The translations under genes and the position numbers were made by a program. This document shows positions 47,665 through 60,600 of a stretch of 62,171 bases of DNA, in pieces. Source of the DNA: Paramoeba atlantica (lineage: Eukaryota > Discosea); assembly GCA_977017575.1 (NCBI GenBank), contig CDRNVI010000198.1, positions 1 to 62,171 on the forward strand. The letters run 5' to 3'. Each line of letters opens with the position of its first letter. The stretch's first letter is position 1. The notes below the pieces were generated by a model. It did no database searches. It was not told the DNA's origin and saw only the letters and a list, made by a program, of their open reading frames with translations.

Positions 47665-50475
47665 CAAACTAGTATAAGAAAGCATAGGAGAACAAGATTG
47701 AAATTGAGAAATGGGAACTTCAGAGATGCGAAACTCCATCAACTGAACCAATCTCCGAAATAATAAATACATTGGTGTTGGCCTGTTTTTTTTTATTTTT
47801 ATTTTTTATTTTTTATTTTTTATTTTTTATTTTTTATTTTTTATTTTTTATTTTTTATTTTTTATTTTTATTTTTATTTTTATTTTTTATTTTTATTTTA
47901 TTTTATTTTATTTATTTTATTTATTTTATTTATTTTATTTATTTTATTTATTTTATTTATTTTATTTATTTTATTTATTTTATTTATTTTATTTATTTAT
48001 TGATTATTCTTATTGATTATTCTTATCCTTATTTATTATTCTTAGTTATATTATTTTTGTTGGTTGATTTAATTCTTATCTCTTTCTCTTACCCTCTCTC
48101 TTACAAAAAAAAACAATAAAAAAAAAGAAAAGAAAAGGAAAGAAAAAAACCGATTTTCAAGATCAGAAGATTCCAAAATTTCTTGAACTTGTTCGACTGT
48201 AAATTCTTTTCGTTGAATAATCACAGAATGACTCATTCTCTCGACCCCTACAAATTTTATTATTGTAAATATCTATATATAGAAATAAAGTTATCTATAT
48301 TTAGAGATAACTTTATCTATTTAGATTTTCATTTAAATCTTTTTCTAATAATGTATTTTTTATAGAAAAAGAATCCTAATTTCTCTTATTTTTTTTTCTC
48401 TTTTCTCTTTCACTTTTTCTTTCTCTCTCTCTTCTCTCTTCTCTCTCTCTTCTCTTTCTTCCTCAATCAAAAGTTTTTATTTTATACCATCTCTTGGTCG
48501 TGACGGACCACGATATCCCAAAATCCCACGAACTAAAAAGAGACACGTATCCACCTTAAAAGTGAAATGTTAAAAAGAGAAAAGGAGAAAAAGAAAAGAG
48601 AGAAAGAAACAAAAAAAAGAGAAGAAATAACAATAAATAATAAATAAATAAATAATAAATAAATAATCAAATAATAAATAAGGAAGAAGACTTTTTCTGA
48701 ATACTAAATCAAGAATAAATAAATAAATAATAATAAAAGAAAAAAAAGAATTGAAAGAGAGAGAGAAAAAGAACCAATTGATTACGAATAAATCCGAGAG
48801 TGTTTTGTAAAATAGAGCGAATTGAGTTCCAGTTGTCTTCTGTCTATTTTTGTTTTGTTTAGGAAAAGAATAAGAAGTTAGAAAGAAAAAAAGAAAAAGA
48901 AAAAGAATAAAAAGCGAGAAAAAAGAAAAAAGAAAAGAAAAAAAAGAATAAAAGAAAGAAAAGGAAAAAAGAAAAAGAAAAGGAAAAAAAAAAGAAAAAA
49001 AAAAGAACCTCTTTTCTCTTTTTAACATCATCATCATATCGAAAAAAGATATTTAACTCATTGACCTTTTAGAAAGAGTTCTGAAGTTAGACAACTTTGA
49101 CATAGAACTTCGAAAACACAAATTTAAATAACAAATAATAATAATAAATAATAAATAATAAATAATAAATAATAAATAATAAATAATAAATAATAAATAA
49201 TAATAAATAATAAATATTAATAATTATAAATAATAAATAATAATAATTATAAATAATAAATAATAATAAATAATAAATAATAATAAATAATAAATAATAA
49301 ATATTAATAAATAAGAATAAATAAGAATAAAATACCAAAAGAATACGATAAGGAGCTTCAACAGACATAGACAATTTTGACATCGAAGTTCGAAAACACA
49401 AATTTAAATGATTTTTGATCGCTCTCGCAACTGCTTCGATACAAAAACATATTGCAGTTGGTATGTAACCTAATTTAGAGAGAGAGAAGAGAGAAGAGAG
49501 ATATTATTTTGAGGTACCTGTTTCTGAACAAAGGAGAGAAGAAAAGAGAAAAAAGAAAAAAGAAAAAAGAAAAAAGAAAAAAGAAAAAAGAAAAAAGAAA
49601 AAAGAAAAAAGAAAAGAAAAAAAAAAAAGAAAAAAAAAAAAAAAAGAAAAAAAGAAAAAAAGAAAAAAGAAAATAAAAAATAAAAAATAAAAAATAAAAT
49701 TACAATAAGGATCACGCAAAAAATTCCTCTTGGCAGTCAAAATATAATCAACAATAAAACCAATATATCGAAGATTTACTCCTTTTCGATGAATTGCTGC
49801 TGTTATATCTAACCCCTTTTTTTTTTTTTTGTTGTTGTTGTTTTTTTTTTTGAAAAGAAAGGGGGATGAGTTTTTTTTTTGATGGGATGAGAAATAATCA
49901 GATTTATGTTGGAAAAACTTTAAAACAAAAACAAAAAACATAAATATAAATTTAAACTTAAAAATAAATAAAAAACCAAAAAAAAAACAAAAAAAACCAA
50001 AAAAAAAACAAAAAAAAAACCTTATAAGGAGAAGGGAACATATCCGCAACAAAACTCTCCAAAATAGAACCAGAAGATTGATTCAAAGAAGAAGAAGAGG
50101 TGCTTCTTCTTTCTCTCTCTTTCTCTTTTGAAACTGAGAGATGTAAACTGTTTGATAATTCTGGTCTTCCTTTTGTGTCCCTTGAATCGAGAAGTGAATC
50201 TAAAAGAGAGAGAAGAGAGAATGAAGAGAAGGAGAAACAAGAAAGAATAAAAAGAATTTAGCAAAAGAAAGAGAAAAAGAGAAAGAGAAAAAGAAGGAAG
50301 AAAAAAAAACCCAAATTCAATTTTAGAGAAAGAGAAAGAAAAGAGAGAGAAAGAGAGAGAGAGAGAGAGAAAGAAAAAGAGAAAGAAAAACCTCTAAAAT
50401 CAAGATCAGGAGTACTAGAGAGCAACTTAGAATTAGGCTCAAGACACATATATCTTTGTCTCGCATCCATAATTG

Positions 50476-50516
<41 letters not shown>

Positions 50517-50630
50517 AAAGAGAAAGAAAGGGGAAAATACCTCTAAAATCAAGATCAGGAGTACTAGAGAGCAACTTAGAATTAGGCTCAAGACACATAT
50601 ATCTTTGTCTCGCATCCATAATTGAAAGAA

Positions 50631-50665
<35 letters not shown>

Positions 50666-51261
50666 AGAAAAAGAAAGGGAAAAATACCTCTAAAATCAAG
50701 ATCAGGAGTACTAGAGAGCAACTTAGAATTAGGCTCAAGACACATATATCTTTGTCTCGCATCCATAAATGTGTGTGTTGTCACTCTCGCTACTTCTGGT
50801 ACGTATTCCTGATTTGGAAATGAATTTTTGAGAGAGAGAGGAGGAGAGAGGAGGAGAGAGAAAGAAAAGAGAAAGAAAAGAGAAAGAAAAGAGAAAGAAG
50901 AGAGAAGAGAGAAGAGAGAAGAGAAAGAAGAGAGAAAAGAGAGAGAGAGAGAAGAGAAAGAGAAGAGAGAGAGACAGAAGAGAGACAGAAGAGAGAGAAG
51001 AGAGAGAGAAGAGAGAGAAGAGAAAAAAAAAAAGAGAGAAACTTTAACAAGATAAGTAGCAGCATAACAAATATCGCGATACATTTCTTTACATTTTGGG
51101 TCAAATCCCCCCATTTTTGTCTCGTGAATTGAATCTGGAGTTAAAAATTTCTTGTGATCTCTGTTTTTATTATTTTTTTTTTTTTGTTTTTATTATTTTT
51201 TGTTTTGTTTATTTATTTGTGGTTGTTGTGGGAAAATATAAAATAGAGAGAGGTGAGATAA

Positions 51262-51302
<41 letters not shown>

Positions 51303-51521
51303 GTGAAAGAACTTGTGAAAGGCTTTAAGAAACTCAGGTCGAAAACGACACACTAGTGGCGCAGCTCTTAATCCCTAAAAAAAAAATTATTTTATTTTAT
51401 TTATGATTTAATTTTAAAAAGAATTAATCAATAAAAGAATGAATAAATAAAATAATAATAATAACCTATTTTTCTATTTTATGAATATAAATGAAAAAAT
51501 CCATTCAAAAAAAAAGAGAAA

Positions 51522-51556
<35 letters not shown>

Positions 51557-52082
51557 AGAGAAAACAGATAGAAAAAGAAAAAGAAAAAGAAAAAGAAAAG
51601 AGAAAGGAACAAACATTAAACCAATCATGCATAAAAATAGGATCAGAGGGCATAGCTCTTGCAAGATCCAGAAAATAAAATCGCTCGTCTTTTCACAAAA
51701 AAGAAATTAATTTGAAGATAAAAAATGAAATTATTTTCAAAGACAAAAAAGAAATGAAGAAAGTGAATTATGAAAGTGAATTAATTCTTAATAGAAAGAA
51801 GAGCCAATGATTTTTATTATTATTTTTTTTTAAAATAATAAAAAACAAATCAAAAAAAAGAAAAAAAGAAAAAAGAAAGAAAGAAAAAGAAAAAAAAAGA
51901 AAAAAAGAAAAGAAAAAAACCAGTGCCAATGTGTCCTTCAACATCAAAAGCAGAAGAAAGAATCACTTCCGCTTCCTATAAAAAAATACATTTTAATAAA
52001 AAAAAATGTTTAAATAAAAAAATATTTTAATAAAAAAAACTTGTTTTTGGGCAGCATATTTGGCCATTTGATGAGGACAAAG

Positions 52083-52113
<31 letters not shown>

Positions 52114-52431
52114 AAGAGAGAAAGAGAGGAAGAGAAAAAGAGAGAGAGAAAGAGAGAAGAGAGAACCCCAGGAAAAGGACCACTGGGAGCCCAAGAGCGA
52201 ACTTGATGAGATCTCAAATAAAGTTTTTGAGCGGCATATTTTGCCATTTGATCAAAATCATTTGATTTGTTGAAAACGTTTCTTCCTGCGTCTTGGCTTC
52301 CATACACTAATGAACTTCCTGTAAAAGAAAGAGAGAGGAGGGAAGAGAGAGGAAGAGAGAGGGAGAGAGAGAAAGAGGGGGGGAAATTAGGAAAGAGAAA
52401 GAAAAGAGAGGAGAGAGGAAAGAGAAAGAAA

Positions 52432-52462
<31 letters not shown>

Positions 52463-52614
52463 AGAGAAAGAAAAAGAAACCAAATTTTGAAGAATTAATT
52501 GGGAGTAAAGAACAAGCAATTAAACGATATCCCAAAAAATTAACGAGTGTACAAAGAGGAAGATGAAGCCCTGGTGTGTTTGTACTAAAATATGCTGATA
52601 ACCCCAATAATTCC

Positions 52615-52645
<31 letters not shown>

Positions 52646-55600
52646 GAGAGGAGAGAGAGAGAGAGAAGGAGGAGAGAGGGGAGAGAGAGGAGAGAGAGGG
52701 GAGAGAGGGGAGAGAGAGGAGAGGGGAGAGAGAGAGGAGAGGGGAGAGAGAGGGGAGAGGAGAGGGGAGAGAGGAGATATGAAACAAAATTCAAAAATGT
52801 GGAGAGAGAAAAATGAATTGATTTTTTTAAAAAGAAATAAATTATTTTAAGAGAGAAAAAAAACTAAAATAATAAAATACAAATAAATAATAACACAAAT
52901 AAAAATAAAAAAGAATAAAAATAAAAAAGAATAAAAATAATAAACCAATCCTGCTGCTTTTGCAGCAAAATGATCAGCACCATATAATCCATGTACATCC
53001 ACAGCAAATTTGAAAACTATTTTAAAATTTATTAATAAATGAGAAAGAATAAAATAATTCAAAAAAAAAAGAAAAATAAAAAGAAAAATAACAAAAGAAA
53101 TAAAAAAAGAAAAAAAGAAAAAAAGAAAAAAAGAAATAAAAAAAGAAACCAATATTATTTACAACAAATTTTTCTCCACCCGCAATTCCACCAGTATCCG
53201 CTGGCGGGATTGTCTTTACAACTTGTTCTTTCTATTTTAAATAAAATAAAAAAAAAGAAAAAGAAAAAGAAAATGAATCAAAAGAATCAGAAAATAAATA
53301 AAAATAAAACTAAAATCAATGAAAATAAAATGAATAAAATAAAATAATTTTTTTTTTTTCTTCGAGTGAGCGAAAACTTGATCTTCCCTTTCTCTTTCTT
53401 TCTCTCTCTTTTCTCTCTTTCTTTCTTTTTCTCTTTTTTCTCTTTTTTCTCTTTTCTTTTAAAAATGATTGAAAACAAACGAGTCTCCATTCGCTTCCGT
53501 AAATTCTTTTCGCCCATTTTTTCGTTTTTAAAAACCTTTTGAAAAAAAATGAATTTAAGATTTTTATCTTTTTTTTTTTAGATTCGCTTAAAAAACAAAA
53601 GAAAAAGAAAAAAAAGAAAAAAAAGAAAAAAAAAGAAAAAAAAACAATTCTTAAATAAAAAGAAGAAGAAAAAAAGAAAAGAAAAAGAAGAAAAAAAGAA
53701 AAAAAGAAAAAAAGAAAAAAAGAAAAAAAGAAAAAAAGAAAAAAAAAAACCTTTCAAGAATAATGATTCGGCCATACATTTTGGCAACAGAATGAAAATC
53801 TTGAATTAATTGGAGTAAACAACTATTTAATTCCGGTTTTTCCTGTACAAAAAAGAAAGGAAAAGAAAAAGGAAAGAGGAAAAAGAGAAAGAGAAAGAGA
53901 AGGAATGAGGAAGAAAAAAATTACATTTTTTGAGAAAAATCGAATTTTAAAAGAATAAAAAATAGACTCAAATAAAAATAAAATTAAAAAATAAAATTAA
54001 AAAATAAAATAAAATCAAATAAAATATATTAAAAATAAAATAAAAATAAAACAAAAAAAAAACTTGAAGAGTTTCCCATTTTTCAAGAGAATAAATTTCG
54101 TGCATGACTTGTTGAAATTGTTCATTCCAATTTCGGTGAAGATTTGTTAGTGTGTCTTGTGGTTTTTGTGCTTTTTTTTTTGAATGAGAGAGAGAATGGA
54201 GAGAGAGGAGAGAAAGAAATGAAAGAAATAAAAGAAATTCAAGAAAAAGATAATAAATAAATAAATAAATAAAATAATAAAATAATAAAATAATAAAATA
54301 ATAAAATAATAAAATAAAATAAAATAAAAACCAGAAGGAGGAGGTTTTGGCAATTCATCTTCATACTCAACCAATATTTTCCTTCCTCCAACTCCTTTCT
54401 CTTTCTCTTTCTCCCTCTCCCTCTCCCTCTCTTTCTCTCTCTCCCCTCTCTCCCTCTCCCCTCCCTCTCTCTCTCTCACCTCTCTCTCACAACTCTCTCC
54501 CCCCTCTCTCTTTCTCTTCTTCTCTTCTTCTTCTTCTTCTCCTTCATAACCACTGCTACTTCCACTTTGAAAAATCATCGATTGTCGAAGATCTGATCCA
54601 TCAAATGATGCATCTGTAAAATATGATTCTACATCTTCTTCTTCTTCTTCTCCTTCTTCTTTTCTTTCTTCTTCTTCTTTTCTTTCTTCTTTTCTCTCTT
54701 CTTCTTTTCTTTTTTCTTCTTTTTTTTCTTCTTCATTTTCTTCATAAACACTTAAAAGCTCATAACCATCTTTTAATAGAACATCTTCTTCTTCTTCTTC
54801 GGTCTCCTCCTCTTTCTCTCTCTCCTTTTCCTTTCCTTTTTCTCTTTCTCCTCCTACCTTTTCCCCCTCTCTCTCCCTCTCTCTCCCTCTCTCCCTCTCT
54901 CTCTCCCTCTCTCTCTCCATCTCTCTCTTCATCTCTTTCGCAGCAGAATACTCCTCCTGAAATAACCTAATTTGTTCATCCAAAATCTCTTCACTCTCTT
55001 CACTCTCTTCTACTACTCTTTCTTCTTCTTCTGCGTTCGATCTTTTGAGACCGCAATATACTGCTTGTCTGATGTCCCATGATTCCATACTGCAAAAGAA
55101 AGAGAGAGAGAGAAAGAAAGAGAGAGAGAGAGGGAGAGAGGGGAAGGAAGAGAGAATGAGTTTGGGGTGGTTGGATGGGAGAGAATTAAAAGAAAAGAAA
55201 AAGAAAAAAGAATAAAGAAAACAAAATAGAAAACAAAAAAATAAACCAAAAAATAAAAACCAAAAGTCCCATTTCAAATAAATAAAAAAAAAAAAGAAAA
55301 CAAAAAACCCAAAAACCCAAAAACAAATAAATCAAGTTTTTTTTTTATTTAAAAAAAAAATAAAATTAAAAGAAGAAGAAGAAGAAAAAAAACAAAACCT
55401 TTTTTTTGAAGAACCAAATGTATAAACACCATCACCTTTTATTGATTTTTTTAATGCTTTTGATTCTTCTTTTACCAGTTTTTCGATATCTCCAAAATTT
55501 TCTCTTTCTAAAAAGGAGAAAAATGAGAAGAGAGAGGGGAGAGAAGAAAGAGAGAGGAGAAGGAGAGAGGGAAATGATAAAAAAATGAGGCGAAAAGAAG

Positions 55601-56310
55601 AGAATTCGTAGATTCGAAATTATTATCTTTCAAGATAAATAAATTAAATAAGAAATACAAAATAAATTAAATAAGAAATAAGAAATAAATGAGGAATAAT
55701 AAAAATAAAATAATAAAAATAAAAATAAAAATAAAAATACAAAACCAATAGTTTGATCATTTTTCAAATGAACAGAACGACGAATCCAAAGAAAAGCCTC
55801 AAAGCACAAAGAATAGATTATATCATTATTTATATCATTTATTTTTTTTCATTTATTTCGATTAAATAATTATAAATAATAATAAAATAAAGAAAGAAAG
55901 AATAATTAAAATAAGAAAAGAAGAAAATAAAAAAACCAATTGATTCATCATTTTTCAAATGAACAGAACCACGAATCCAAGGAAAAGCCTCAGTCTTTCT
56001 CAAAGCACAAAGAATAGATTATATCATTATTTATATCATTTATTTATACCATTTATTTATATCACTTTTTATTGATATTATATTAAATATTTTTATAAAT
56101 AATAATAAATAATAATAAATAATCAATTAATAATTAAAAGAAGAAAAGAAGAAAATAAAAAACCAATTGAATCATCATTTTTCAAATGAACAGAACCACG
56201 AATCCAAGGAAAAGCCTCAGTTTTTCTCAAACCATAAAGTTGAATTATATTATCCAGCGAATGTGAAAGTATTTTTCTTCTTAATTCTCTATTTTTATTT
56301 TTATTATTAT
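44913..56310 (-). CDS. CLU (clustered mitochondria, CLUH-like) homologue
   Basis: More than 30 small exons run from about 56.3 kb to TAA at 44913. Motifs of the CLU domain occur in order: NWNEQFQQ (exon 54170-54064); IPPADTGGIAGGEKFVVN; FAVDVHGLYGADHFAAKAAG; GYRLIACSLLPINSSKF; SLVYGSQDAGRNVF; DVEGHIGT then DERFYFLDLARAMPSDP; VCRFRPEFLKAFH; DITAAIHRKGVNLRYIG. TPR-like segments follow, e.g. LETQYNLAVSHYRFMLLK (46.6 kb) and RYLFGLFYYRC. CLU proteins bind mRNAs for mitochondrial proteins and govern mitochondrial distribution. A large exon (55089-54332) is an Arg/Glu-rich, low-complexity insert. The last exon (44960-44913) ends WSFPWKIFKKKK. The 5' end is unresolved: a candidate start is the ATG at 56970 (MKIPGQPIKF), and exon copies at 55.7-56.7 kb obscure it. 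Confidence 0.85.
46298..46566 (-). repeat. CLU gene: copied exon 3' end (SSHQLGKAVFSLEDPD)
   Basis: The coding exon tail at 46516-46566 (sense reads SSHQLGKAVFSLEDPDV) is repeated almost exactly at 46362-46412 and, in part, at 46298-46332. Each full copy keeps the splice donor. Copies lie in the next intron among GA-rich simple repeats. Confidence 0.85.
47098..47160. repeat. (AAAT)n microsatellite in a CLU intron
   Basis: An uninterrupted AAAT run of about 60 bp. Related runs at 47480-47515, 47585-47660, 47795-48005 (TTTTA then TTTAT units) and 49135-49330 (AAT) fill neighbouring CLU introns. Confidence 0.88.
47415..47717 (-). repeat. CLU gene: three copies of an exon 3' end
   Basis: The 3' part of exon 47782-47670 (reads QFQSCSPMLSYT) with its donor is repeated at 47517-47572 (identical over about 55 bp) and, more diverged, at 47415-47469. 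TTTA-type repeats separate the copies. Confidence 0.88.
49090..49409 (-). repeat. CLU gene: copied internal exon fragment
   Basis: About 40 bp of the exon at 49370-49409 (sense reads HLNLCFRTSMSKL) recurs with about 4 mismatches at 49090-49129, across an AAT-rich repeat. It has no clear acceptor. Confidence 0.7.
50392..50766 (-). repeat. CLU gene: identical triplicated exon 3' end
   Basis: A 79-bp block with its donor occurs at 50688-50766 (within coding exon 50808-50688), 50541-50619 and 50392-50470, spaced 147-149 bp. The copies look identical by eye and read MDARQRYMCLEPNSK. The intervening GA repeats are also alike, so the duplication is very recent or gene-converted. Confidence 0.93.
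52041..52256 (-). repeat. CLU gene: diverged exon fragment copy
   Basis: The stretch encoding QMAKYAAQK in the exon near 52217-52256 recurs at about 52041-52076 (HQMAKYAAQKQ). Several mismatches suggest an older duplication. Confidence 0.65.
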
Positions 56311-56665
56311 TTATTTTATTATTATTTATTTTATTATTATTTATTTATTATTTATTTATTATTTCTTTCTTTCTTTATTCTTTATTCTTTATTCTTTATT
56401 TGTAATTCTTAGGAACTATTTTTCTTTCTTTTTCTTTCTCTTTTTCTCAAAGCATAAAGTTGAATGATATTATCCAGTGAATGTGAAAGTATTCTTAATT
56501 CTCTATTTTTATTTGTTTATTAATTATTTATTATTCATTATTAAAATTTATTAATTATTTCGACGATTATTATGTCTTATTATTTCTTTATTTTTTTTTA
56601 TTTTTATTTTTATTAACTATTATTCTCAAGTTAAATTATAATTATCCAATGAATGTGAAAGTATT
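55748..56665 (-). repeat. CLU gene 5' region: tandem copies of a 52-nt exon and flank
   Basis: A unit reading AFPWIRGSVHLKNDDSI, flanked by GAG| and |GT splice sites, occurs near 55748-55800 (diverged, 10-nt shorter flank), 55938-55990 and 56166-56218. Upstream flanks reading HSLDNIIQLY recur near 56240, 56460 and 56640. The exon is 52 nt, not a multiple of three, so including two consecutively would shift the frame. Either one is used or they are mutually exclusive. Confidence 0.75.
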
Positions 56666-57285
56666 TTTCTTCTTCATTCTCTATTTTTCTTCTTTCTTTC
56701 TCTTTCTCTTTTCCAACGAACACTTTTCTTCTCAATTTTATTTATTGAGAGAAAATATCTTATTCCTCTCAAAAGAGATCTCCACCTTAAGAGGAGAAAA
56801 GAAAAGAGAAAACCTCTTTTCTCTCTTTCTTTTCTCTCTTTCTTTTCTCTCTCTTTCTTTCTTTTTCGAATTTCCAAAGTGAAAACAAAGAAAAGATGAA
56901 CAAAAAAAAATCTTTCAAAAGAAATTCTGAAAACAAAACTGAATTTGATCGGTTGTCCAGGGATCTTCATCCATTTCTCTCCTTTCTTAATCAGAAAAGA
57001 AGTGAAAGAAGAGAGAAGAAAAGAGAAGAAAAGAGAAGAGAAAGAGAAAGAAAAAGTTGGTTCACAAAAAATAAAAAAAGCGAGGAAATTAAGTTGTGCG
57101 TTTTTGTATTTAAAAAATAATATTTTGGAATAATTCGATTTTTATGTGTAAAATGACTCGGAACAATTTTTCTTGTGTTTCTTTTTTTTTCTTTCGATTT
57201 TCCTCATTTTCTTCTCTTTCTCTCTTTCTCTTTTCTCTCTTCTCTCTTCTCTCTTCTCTCTTCTCTCTTCTCTCTTCTCTCTCTC
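56311..57285. other. Divergent region between CLU and pseudouridine synthase genes
   Basis: AT-rich and CT-rich sequence with degenerate CLU exon-flank copies (56440-56700), a possible CLU first exon ending at 56970, and a pyrimidine leader (57180-57285) before the next gene. No other gene is seen. Confidence 0.45.
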
Positions 57286-57624
57286 ATGTTTTTGAACCTT
57301 TTTTCATCTCGATCACTCTATCTAAGAAACTTTCCTCGATTCATGCAACAATCTCCCACTTCTCCTTCTCTTTCTTCTTCTCTTTCTTCTTCTTCTCTCT
57401 CTTCTTCTTCTCTCTCCTCTTCCTCTCTCTCTCCTTCACCAAAAACAGAAGAGAAAATAGAACCAGAGAAAGAAGAAGAAGAAGAAGAAGAGAAGAAATG
57501 GAAGGTGATCGAAGTTGGAGAAAAGAGAGAAGAAGAAGAGTTTTGTTATCGACTTGATCAATTTTTGAGAGCTTTTCTTTCCTCTGATCTTTCTTTTCGT
57601 TCTGTTTGTTTTTATTTTGTTGAT

Positions 57625-57655
<31 letters not shown>

Positions 57656-60600
57656 TTCTTGTTTATTATTGTTTTTGAGAGCTTTTCTTTCCTCTGATCT
57701 TTCTTTTCGTTCTGTTTGTTTTTATTTTATTTTTATTTTTATTTATTTATTCTTTATTCTTCATTGAATAAATTACAAAAATTATCGAAATAAGAGTCGA
57801 ATCAGAGAAGAATAAATAATAAATAAATAATAAATAAATAATAAATAAATAATAAAATAATAAAATAATAAAATAATAAAATAATAAAATAATAAAATAA
57901 TAAAATAATAAAATAATAAAATAATAAAATAAAATAAAATCACAAATAATAAAAAAAAATCAGATTCAAAGAGCAATTCGAGAAGGGGATGTCACAGTTG
58001 ATGGTATTCCAAGGTATTTTTCTCTTTTCTCTCTTTTCTCTCTTTTCTCTCTTTTCTCTCTTTTCTCTCTTTTCTCTCTTTTCTCTCTTTTCTCTCTTTT
58101 CTCTCTTTTCTCTTTTCTCTCTTTTCTCTCTTTTCTCTCTCTCTTCTCTCTCTTCTCTCTCTTACATTTGTTGAAGGAATAGTGGGTGGCGGCTTTGGCC
58201 TTCCAATAAGGTTTTCTTCTTTCTTTTTCTTTTTCATTTTCTCAAAAAAAAAAAAATAACAAAATTGTAAAAAAAAAATAATATCTTTTTATTTTTTTAA
58301 GGTTGGAATTAATATGAAAAGTCGTTTTTTTCAAATGGACAAATCAGATCCTTTTTCTTCTTTTGATCCCAAGTTTTTTTTTTATTTTTTTTTTTATTTT
58401 TTTTTTATTTTTTTTTTTATTATTTTTTTATTTTTTTTGAGTGTTTTTTTGATTTTTTTAATTTATTTATTACTACTTCTATTTCTTCTTCTTTTGTGAT
58501 TGATTTCTCTCTTAACTTCTTTCTTTCTTCTTTCTCTTTCTCTTTCTTTTCTCTTTCTTCTTTTATAAAAGGGAATTGAATATTATTTATCAAGATGAAG
58601 ATCTTTTGGCAGTTAACAAACCCCATGGTATTTTCCTTTTTTTTTTTTTTTGATTTTTTTTTTTGAAAAAACAAAACTGAGTTAAAGATTTATTCATTAT
58701 TCATTATTTATTTATTTAATCTTATTTAATTTATTTATTCTTTCTCATACTTCTTTTTTCTTTTCTTCCTTTCTTGTAAAAAAAAAAGGTTTACTTTCAC
58801 ATCCATCTCGACATGAACGAACTTCTTTGATCAATCTTGTTCATCAATTTTATGTTCATCAATTTTTTCTTTCTTTCTTTTCTTTATCAATATTTTTTTT
58901 TCATTCATTTTTCGTTATTTTTTCATTCATTTTTTTTGAAAATTAGAAACATATGAAGAGTTCAACACCATCCCAATCTCATTCTTCTTCTTCTTCTTCT
59001 TCTTCTTCTCTCCCCTCTCCTATTCCCAATCTTTCTGATCTCTCCCCTCCTCCTCCTTCTCCTTCTCCTTCTCTTTCTCCCTCTCCTTCTCCCTCTCCTT
59101 CTCCCTCTCCCTCTCCCTCTCCCCTCTCTCCTTCTCCCTCTCCCCTCTCTCCTTCTCTCTCTCCCTCTCCCTCTCCCCCTCTCCCCCTCTCCCCCTCTCC
59201 CTCTCTCTCTCCCTCTCTCTCTCCCTCAACAAAAAAAAAACGAGCCCGGGAAGAAAGAAACACAAAAAGAAAGAAAAGAAAAAAAGAATCCATCGAAAAA
59301 TACTACAAAATGCACTCTTTTTCGCCCTCTCTTCTTCACAGATTGGATAGAGAGACGAGTGGCGTTATTCTTTGTAGTTTGTCTCTTTCTGCTCATCTTT
59401 CTCTTTATCGTCAGTTTGAGTCTCGTTTGATTTCTAAGGTTTTTTTTTTGTTTTTTTTTTGTTTTTTTTTGAGATTGTTCCCAAGAAAGAGTTTTTTGAA
59501 ATTATCATTAAAAATAATAATATGAATTATTCATTCATTCATTTTTCATTCATTAATTAAATATTCTAAATTTGATTTCTTTTTTTTTTTTGGTTAGAAA
59601 TATATGGCAATTGTAAACGGAGAAATTCCAAAAGAAGATGAAGGACAAATTTCTGTTCCAATTGGAGTTATTTCAAATGAAAAAACTGAAGAAGATCCAG
59701 GTTTTCTCTCTCTTTTCTCTCTTCTCTCTTTTCTCTCTCTTCTCTCTCTTCTCTTCTCTTTTCTTCTCTCTTCTCTTCTCTCTTTCTTCTCTCTTCTCTC
59801 TCTTCTCTTTCTTCTCTCTTCTCTCTTCTCTCTTTTCTCAAATTTATTTATTTTTAGATGGTCCTTCAAAGAAAAAGTGGGGAATTTGTTTCGATACTGG
59901 AAAAGAGAGTCACACACTTTTTAAAGTATTTTTTTAAATAATTTAAATAATGAAAATATGAGAATTCAATAAATAAAATCAAAATCATTTTTTTTTTAAA
60001 AAAAAAAAATAAGAAAACAGAAAAAAAAAAAAAGAAATTTAATCATAAAAATTAAAAAATATTAAAAATAAAATAAAAGGTAATAAAAAGATGGAAAAAG
60101 AGTAATTGTGCTCTCATGGAAATGAAACCAACCACTGGTCGCACTCATCAAGTTTTATTTCTTTTCTCTTTTTCTCTCTCTTTCTCTCTTTTTTTCTCTC
60201 TTTTTTTTCTCTGATTTTTTTCGTCTTCTTGTTATTATTTATTTTCTTTTCTTTTATTTATTTATTTTATTAATAAATGATTTTCAGATTCGGATTCATC
60301 TGTCACACCTTGGCTGCCCAATTTTGGGTGATTCTCTATATTCATCTCCCTCATCCTTATATCCTTCTTCTTCTTCTTCCTCTCCCTCTTCTCCCTCTTC
60401 TTCCTCTTCTTTCCCTTCTTCCTCTTCTTCTTCTTCCTCTTCTTCTTTCTCTTCTTCTTCTTTCTCTTCCTCCTCTTCCTCTTCTCTATCTTCTTCGCAA
60501 ACAACGCCAATCACAACAATAGCAACAAGACACCAACTTCACGCAGCAGAATTGTCTGTTTCTCATCCGGCGACTTCTCAACAAATTAAATTTTGAAGCC

